From positions 1 through 41,584 of the forward strand of contig NZ_NHSN01000015.1 of the NCBI RefSeq assembly GCF_016653405.1: a stretch of DNA of 41,584 nt. Direction: 5' to 3'. The first letter of the stretch is position 1. Each line of letters starts with the position of its first letter. The stretch comes from Halorhodospira halophila (GTDB lineage Bacteria; Pseudomonadota; Gammaproteobacteria; Nitrococcales; Halorhodospiraceae). This document shows positions 37,002 through 41,584 of this stretch, piece by piece. The notes under the pieces were generated by a model. The model did no database searches. It was not told the DNA's origin and saw only the letters and a list, made by a program, of their open reading frames with translations. The translations under genes were made by a program, and so were the position numbers.

Positions 37002-37388
37002 TCACTTGAGCTCGACGCTCGCCCCCGCCTCTTCCAGCTTGGCCTTGATGTCGTCGGCCTCTTCCTTGGAGGCGCCTTCCTTGATCGGCGCGGGGCAGCC
37101 CTCGACGACCTCCTTCGCCTCCTTCAGGCCCAGGCCGGTCACGCCGCGCACGGCCTTGATGACGCCGACCTTGTTGTCGCCGTGGGAGCTGAGGATCACG
37201 TCGAACTCGGTCTGCTCCTCGGCGGCGGCGCCCTCGTCGCCGCCACCACCGCCGGCAGCGGGCGCAGCGGCCACGGCCGCGGCCGCGGTGACGCCGAACT
37301 TCTCTTCCATCGCCTCGATGAGCTCCACGACCTCCATGACGCTCATGTTGGCAATGGACTCAAGGATCTCGTCTTTCGAAGCGGCCAT
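37002..37388 (-). CDS. rplL: Ribosomal protein L7/L12
   Basis: Stalk protein of 128 aa (E. coli 121), present in multiple copies and recruiting translation GTPases. N-terminal dimerisation domain, an alanine/glycine hinge ([18 protein letters not shown]) and the C-terminal domain [20 protein letters not shown]. The hinge is slightly longer than in E. coli. It follows rplJ after 64 bases. Confidence 0.98.
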   Translation of the reverse strand: MAASKDEILESIANMSVMEVVELIEAMEEKFGVTAAAAVAAAPAAGGGGGDEGAAAEEQTEFDVILSSHGDNKVGVIKAVRGVTGLGLKEAKEVVEGCPAPIKEGASKEEADDIKAKLEEAGASVELK

Positions 37389-37452
37389 CTGTGTCTCTCC
37401 TATTCAGTAATCAGCGAGTGGACCCCTGCGGGTCCGGTGGCGTATGGCCAGG

Positions 37453-37980
37453 TCAGGCAGCCTGCTTGGCGTCGCGCACGGCGGCCAGGGTCCGCACCAG
37501 CTTGCCCGGCACCTCGTTGGTGGTGGTGGCGAGCTTCTGGACCGGGGCACGCATGGTCGCCATGAGCTTCGACAGGGCCTCATCGCGGGTCGGCAGGCTG
37601 GCCAGCCGCTCGAGGTGCTCGGCACCGTACAGCGTGCCGCCGAACGCCACGTTGCGCACGACCAGCGCCTCGTTCTTCTTGCGGTAGTCGCGCACCAGAC
37701 GCGCCGCCGCACCCGGGTCGTCCTGCGAGAACGCCAGCAGGAGCGGCCCGTAGAAGCCCTCGGTCATGCATTCAAAGTCGGTGCCGGCCACTGCCCGCCG
37801 GGCCAGGGTGTTCTTGACCACGCGGAGGTAGACGCCCTGCTCACGCGCCTGGGCGCGCAGCTCGTCCATCTCCCCGGCAGTCAGGCCCCGGTACTCGGCG
37901 GAGACCGCGGTCAGGGCCTCTTGGGCCACCGCAGCCACCTCCTGCACCATCGCCTTTTTCTGCTCCAGACTCAGTCCCAT
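37453..37980 (-). CDS. rplJ: Ribosomal protein L10
   Basis: Stalk base protein of 175 aa (E. coli 165) that anchors L7/L12 and, with it, represses its own mRNA in E. coli. MGLSLEQKKAMVQEVAAVAQ starts it; EYRGLTAGEMDELRAQARE and VVKNTLARRAV are conserved. The ATG at 37980 follows AGGAGA; an upstream frame extension covers the leader and is spurious. Confidence 0.98.
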   Translation of the reverse strand: MGLSLEQKKAMVQEVAAVAQEALTAVSAEYRGLTAGEMDELRAQAREQGVYLRVVKNTLARRAVAGTDFECMTEGFYGPLLLAFSQDDPGAAARLVRDYRKKNEALVVRNVAFGGTLYGAEHLERLASLPTRDEALSKLMATMRAPVQKLATTTNEVPGKLVRTLAAVRDAKQAA

Positions 37981-38150
37981 CGTCTGTCTCCTGGGAAGGT
38001 TGATCTCCTCGGAAGTCGCCTCCCGGGAGCCGATGGTGCGCACCCCGTGGTTGGGATACGCGAATCGACTCTCTCGAGTCGGCTTCACGGTGGCGAAGTG
38101 CAGGCTCCTCGCTTGCGCCACCGTCTACGCAGGCGGGTCTCCCCTTTAAG
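37981..38150 (-). promoter_or_regulatory. L10-type ribosomal protein leader of rplJ
   Basis: The coding strand contains CCTGCGTAGACGGTGGCG, a sequence I recall from the E. coli rplJ leader where the L10-L12 complex binds. ACGGTGGCG (38116-38124) pairs perfectly with CGCCACCGT (38087-38095), giving a 9-bp stem. Position directly ahead of rplJ supports an autoregulatory leader. The exact ends are estimated. Confidence 0.6.
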
Positions 38151-38176
38151 CCCCGCAGGGCACCGGCGGTCTCGGA

Positions 38177-38248
38177 CGGCTGTCGCTGTCAGACAGCCGG
38201 GCCGGCCTCCGTGCCGGCCAGGTCCGGCGGGCCGCAGCACGGCCCGCC
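38177..38248 (-). promoter_or_regulatory. Three consecutive perfect stem-loops after rplA
   Basis: In transcription order: GGCGGGCCG/CGGCCCGCC (38226-38248), GGCCGGC/GCCGGCC (38200-38219) and CGGCTGTC/GACAGCCG (38177-38199). They are packed end to end, starting 11 bases after the rplA stop. No T-tract follows any of them. They may slow transcription, block 3' exonucleases or be cut by RNase III to separate rplKA from rplJL. Confidence 0.6.
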
Positions 38249-38259
38249 AAGGTTCCGGA

Positions 38260-38955
38260 TCACACTCCGAGGGTGCCCTTATCGACGCGGACACCGGCGC
38301 CCATGGTCGAGGACACGGTGACCTGCTTGATGTAGACACCCTTGGAGGTGCTCGGCTTGAGCTTGTTCAGGTCGGCCAGCAGCGCGTCCAGGTTCTCGCG
38401 CAGGGCCTGGTCGTCGAAGTTGGCGCGCCCGATCGCGGAGTGGATCACGCCCCCCCGATCGGTGCGGTAGCGCACCTGCCCGGCCTTGGCGTTGCGCACG
38501 GCGCCTGCGACGTCGGCGGAGACGGTGCCGGTCTTCGGGTTGGGCATCAGCCCGCGCGGGCCGAGGACCGGACCGAGCTTGCCGACCACCCCCATGGCGT
38601 CCGGCGAGGCGATCACCACGTCGTAGTCGAGCTCGCCGCCCTGCATGCGCTCGGCCAAGTCGTCCATGCCGACGGCGTCGGCACCCTCGGCCTGCGCGGC
38701 GTCGGCGTTCTCGCCCTGGGCGAAGACGGCCACGCGCATCGACTTACCGGTACCGTTGGGCAGCACCGTGGAGCCGCGGACGATCTGATCCGACTTGCGA
38801 GGATCGACGCCGAGGTTAACCGCAACGTCGATGCTCTCGGGGAAGCGCGCCGTGGCCAGCTCCTTCACCAGAGCCAGCGCCTCGTCCACCGGATAGGCTT
38901 GGCTGCGGTCCACGCGCTCGCGAATCTGCTTCTGCCGCTTGGTCAGCTTGGCCAT
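38260..38955 (-). CDS. rplA: Ribosomal protein L1
   Basis: 50S L1-stalk protein of 231 aa (E. coli 234), a translational repressor of rplKA in E. coli. [40 protein letters not shown] and GKANFDD-like [10 protein letters not shown] are diagnostic. It starts three bases after rplK. Confidence 0.98.
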   Translation of the reverse strand: MAKLTKRQKQIRERVDRSQAYPVDEALALVKELATARFPESIDVAVNLGVDPRKSDQIVRGSTVLPNGTGKSMRVAVFAQGENADAAQAEGADAVGMDDLAERMQGGELDYDVVIASPDAMGVVGKLGPVLGPRGLMPNPKTGTVSADVAGAVRNAKAGQVRYRTDRGGVIHSAIGRANFDDQALRENLDALLADLNKLKPSTSKGVYIKQVTVSSTMGAGVRVDKGTLGV

Positions 38956-38958
38956 GGC

Positions 38959-39390
38959 TTAGACCCCCTCCACGTCGATGCCCATGCTCCGCGCGGTACC
39001 GGCGATGGAGCGCACCGCCGCGTCCATGTCGGAGGCGTTCAGGTCCGGCCACTTGGTCCGGGCGATCTCCTCGAGCTGATCGCGCTGGACGGTGCCGACC
39101 TTCTTGGTGTTCGGCGTGCCCGAGCCGCCCTTGGCGCCAATGGCCTTGAGCAGCAGGATCGCGGCCGGCGGGGTCTTGGTAACAAAGGTAAAGCTGCGAT
39201 CGGAGTAGACCGTGATCACCACCGGGATCGGCAGGCCGGCCTCCATCTCCTGGGTCTGGGCGTTGAACGCCTTGCAGAACTCCATGATGTTCAGGCCGTG
39301 CTGACCGAGAGCGGGACCCACCGGCGGGCTCGGGTTGGCCTGCCCGGCAGGGACCTGCAGCTTGATATAAGCTTCGATCTTCTTCGCCAT
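38959..39390 (-). CDS. rplK: Ribosomal protein L11
   Basis: GTPase-centre 50S protein of 143 aa (E. coli 142), needed for RelA activation. [20 protein letters not shown], then [20 protein letters not shown] and [17 protein letters not shown] are conserved. It lies 80 bases after nusG, next to a perfect hairpin. Confidence 0.98.
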   Translation of the reverse strand: MAKKIEAYIKLQVPAGQANPSPPVGPALGQHGLNIMEFCKAFNAQTQEMEAGLPIPVVITVYSDRSFTFVTKTPPAAILLLKAIGAKGGSGTPNTKKVGTVQRDQLEEIARTKWPDLNASDMDAAVRSIAGTARSMGIDVEGV

Positions 39391-39446
39391 GCTTGCGTGC
39401 TCCTGTCACGGGTGCGAACGCCGGGTGAGGGCTCCCCGTGGGGTGA

Positions 39447-39466
39447 GACGCGCCGGTCGGCGCGTC
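39447..39466 (-). promoter_or_regulatory. Perfect stem-loop between nusG and rplK
   Basis: GACGCGCC-GACC-GGCGCGTC on the coding strand, 8-bp stem, begins four bases after the nusG stop. There is no T-run. In E. coli a promoter and the L1-binding leader lie in this gap; no promoter is clear here. Confidence 0.5.
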
Positions 39467-39470
39467 GCGG

Positions 39471-40004
39471 TTACGTTTTCTCGACTTGGCTAAACTCGAG
39501 CTCGACGGGCGTGGAGCGGCCGAAGATCAGCACCGCAACACGCAGGCGGCTCTTCTCGTAGTTGACCTCTTCCACGGCGCCGTTGAAGTCGGTGAAGGGA
39601 CCGTCGGTGACCCGCACGATCTCGCCGACCTCGAAAAGAACCTTGGGGCGAGGCTTCTCCGCGCCCTCCCGGACCCGGCTAAGGATCTGCTCGGCCTCGC
39701 GATCGGAGATGGGCGCGGGGCGATCGGGCCGCCCGCCAATAAAGCCCATGACCCGAGGCACCTCTTTAACCAGGTGCCAGGTGTCGTCGTCGAGCTCCAT
39801 TTGCACGAGGACGTAGCCCGGGAAGAACTTGCGCTCACTCTTGCGCTTCTGCCCCTCGCGCATCTCGACGACTTCCTCGGTGGGCACGAGGATCTCACCG
39901 AACTTGTCCTCCATGCCCGCGCGCCGTATGCGCTCCTGAAGGGAACGCTGGACCTGCTTTTCAAAGCCCGAGTAGGCGTGGATTACATACCAGCGCAGTG
40001 CCAT
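39471..40004 (-). CDS. nusG: Transcription elongation/antitermination factor NusG
   Basis: RNA polymerase-binding factor of 177 aa (E. coli 181) that suppresses pausing and links to Rho and S10. The NGN domain has [16 protein letters not shown] and [20 protein letters not shown]; the C-terminal KOW domain has [20 protein letters not shown]. It begins three bases after the secE stop. Confidence 0.98.
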   Translation of the reverse strand: MALRWYVIHAYSGFEKQVQRSLQERIRRAGMEDKFGEILVPTEEVVEMREGQKRKSERKFFPGYVLVQMELDDDTWHLVKEVPRVMGFIGGRPDRPAPISDREAEQILSRVREGAEKPRPKVLFEVGEIVRVTDGPFTDFNGAVEEVNYEKSRLRVAVLIFGRSTPVELEFSQVEKT

Positions 40005-40007
40005 GGA

Positions 40008-40385
40008 TCAGCCTCCGTGGCCGGTGATCATGCCGACCAGCCAAAGCAGGAGCAGGTCCATCAGCCAGAGGAAGATCGCCACGATGATCACCACCGCGGC
40101 GACAATCAGCGTGGTCTGCAGGGTCTCCTGCCGGGTAGGCCAGACGACCTTGCGCACCTCCTGCTTGGCCCCCTGGGCGAACGACCAGACGTTCCGCCCC
40201 TGCGCGGTGGTGGCAAGGATGGCGACGGATACGCCGACGACGGCCAGCAGGCCGGCGACCCGATAGAGGAGCGGCTCGTCACCGAAGACGTAGAACCCGG
40301 CCACGGCCCCGAGCGCGAGAGCGATGGCTACGACCCACTTAACGACGTCAAGCGGGGATTTCGCAGTCTCTGCCTTTGACTTCAT
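40008..40385 (-). CDS. secE: Protein translocase subunit SecE
   Basis: SecYEG subunit that clamps SecY, 125 aa (E. coli 127), with three membrane segments as in enteric SecE: about residues 15-32, 38-56 and a last one near the C-terminus after the conserved amphipathic QEVRKVVWPTRQETLQTTLI. The ATG at 40385 (MKSKAETAKS) is chosen; a longer frame reads into the tRNA gene. Confidence 0.97.
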   Translation of the reverse strand: MKSKAETAKSPLDVVKWVVAIALALGAVAGFYVFGDEPLLYRVAGLLAVVGVSVAILATTAQGRNVWSFAQGAKQEVRKVVWPTRQETLQTTLIVAAVVIIVAIFLWLMDLLLLWLVGMITGHGG

Positions 40386-40401
40386 GGACCCTGCTACCGA
40401 A

Positions 40402-40432
40402 GCGGTCCGGCGAGCCATGCCCGCCGGACCGC
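40402..40432 (-). promoter_or_regulatory. 11-bp stem-loop between tRNA-Trp and secE
   Basis: GCGGTCCGGCG and CGCCGGACCGC pair perfectly around a 9-base loop, starting 10 bases after the tRNA CCA end and ending 16 bases before the secE ATG. There is no T-run. It probably guides tRNA 3' trimming or protects the secE mRNA 5' end after the tRNA is cut out. Confidence 0.55.
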
Positions 40433-40442
40433 GTCGTGAAGT

Positions 40443-40518
<76 letters not shown>

Positions 40519-40544
40519 GGTGTTTGATGACCTGAGGGTGCGGA

Positions 40545-40574
40545 GTTATACCACCCACACCCCCGGTCTGGCAA
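40545..40574 (-). promoter_or_regulatory. Putative promoter of tRNA-Trp and secE-nusG
   Basis: Coding-strand -35 TTGCCA (40569-40574) and -10 TATAAC (40545-40550) with an 18-base spacer, three bases after the tuf stop. The region after the -10 is GC-rich (TCCGCACCC), as in stringently controlled stable-RNA promoters. The predicted start near 40538 gives about 20 bases of tRNA 5' leader. Confidence 0.55.
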
Positions 40575-40576
40575 GA

Positions 40577-41584
<1,008 letters not shown>

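Overview
The window is GC-rich (clearly above 60%) and reads as the chromosome of a gammaproteobacterium. The gene order tuf-trpT-secE-nusG-rplKAJL-rpoBC, the EF-Tu, L5, L18, SecE and S8 sequences, and S14 of the zinc-free type all fit that class. A halophilic Ectothiorhodospiraceae member (Halorhodospira-like) is my best guess. That rests on general impression, GC content and the PmtA-type methyltransferase, and is not proven here.

Layout. Positions 1-3400 are an accessory strip. A stand-alone ERCC4/XPF-type nuclease gene (250-1320, minus) lies between two 143-bp inverted repeats. A Fic-family gene (1768-3312, plus) lies between two direct repeats of about 65 bp. From 3401 to 9102 there is a minus-strand run of metabolic genes: PmtA-like phospholipid N-methyltransferase, class III aminotransferase, beta-CASP metallo-hydrolase, isopropylmalate/tartrate dehydrogenase-like enzyme and malate dehydrogenase. 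Next upstream is a SAM hydrolase (DUF62) gene that follows rplQ by 16 bases.

From 9959 to the right edge, everything lies on the minus strand. It is the complete transcription/translation supercluster, in transcription order: tuf (copy 2, cut by the window edge), tRNA-Trp, secE, nusG, rplK, rplA, rplJ, rplL, rpoB, rpoC, rpsL, rpsG, fusA, tuf (copy 1), rpsJ, rplC, rplD, rplW, rplB, rpsS, rplV, rpsC, rplP, rpmC, rpsQ, rplN, rplX, rplE, rpsN, rpsH, rplF, rplR, rpsE, rpmD, rplO, secY, rpmJ, rpsM, rpsK, rpsD, rpoA, rplQ. In E. coli these are separate loci (tufB/rif, str, S10, spc, alpha); here they are fused head to tail with no foreign gene between them.

Regulatory features I can support: a near-consensus promoter for rpsL-rpsG-fusA-tuf, followed almost at once by a perfect hairpin plus T5 (an intrinsic terminator shape inside the mRNA leader); a promoter ahead of tRNA-Trp; an L10-type leader ahead of rplJ; and a series of perfect GC-rich stem-loops without T-tracts at gene junctions. 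The most unusual DNA is the inverted-repeat nuclease cassette, whose two repeat copies differ only in the apical loop of a hairpin, and the neighbouring Fic gene flanked by direct repeats. All comparisons were made by eye; no database search was run.
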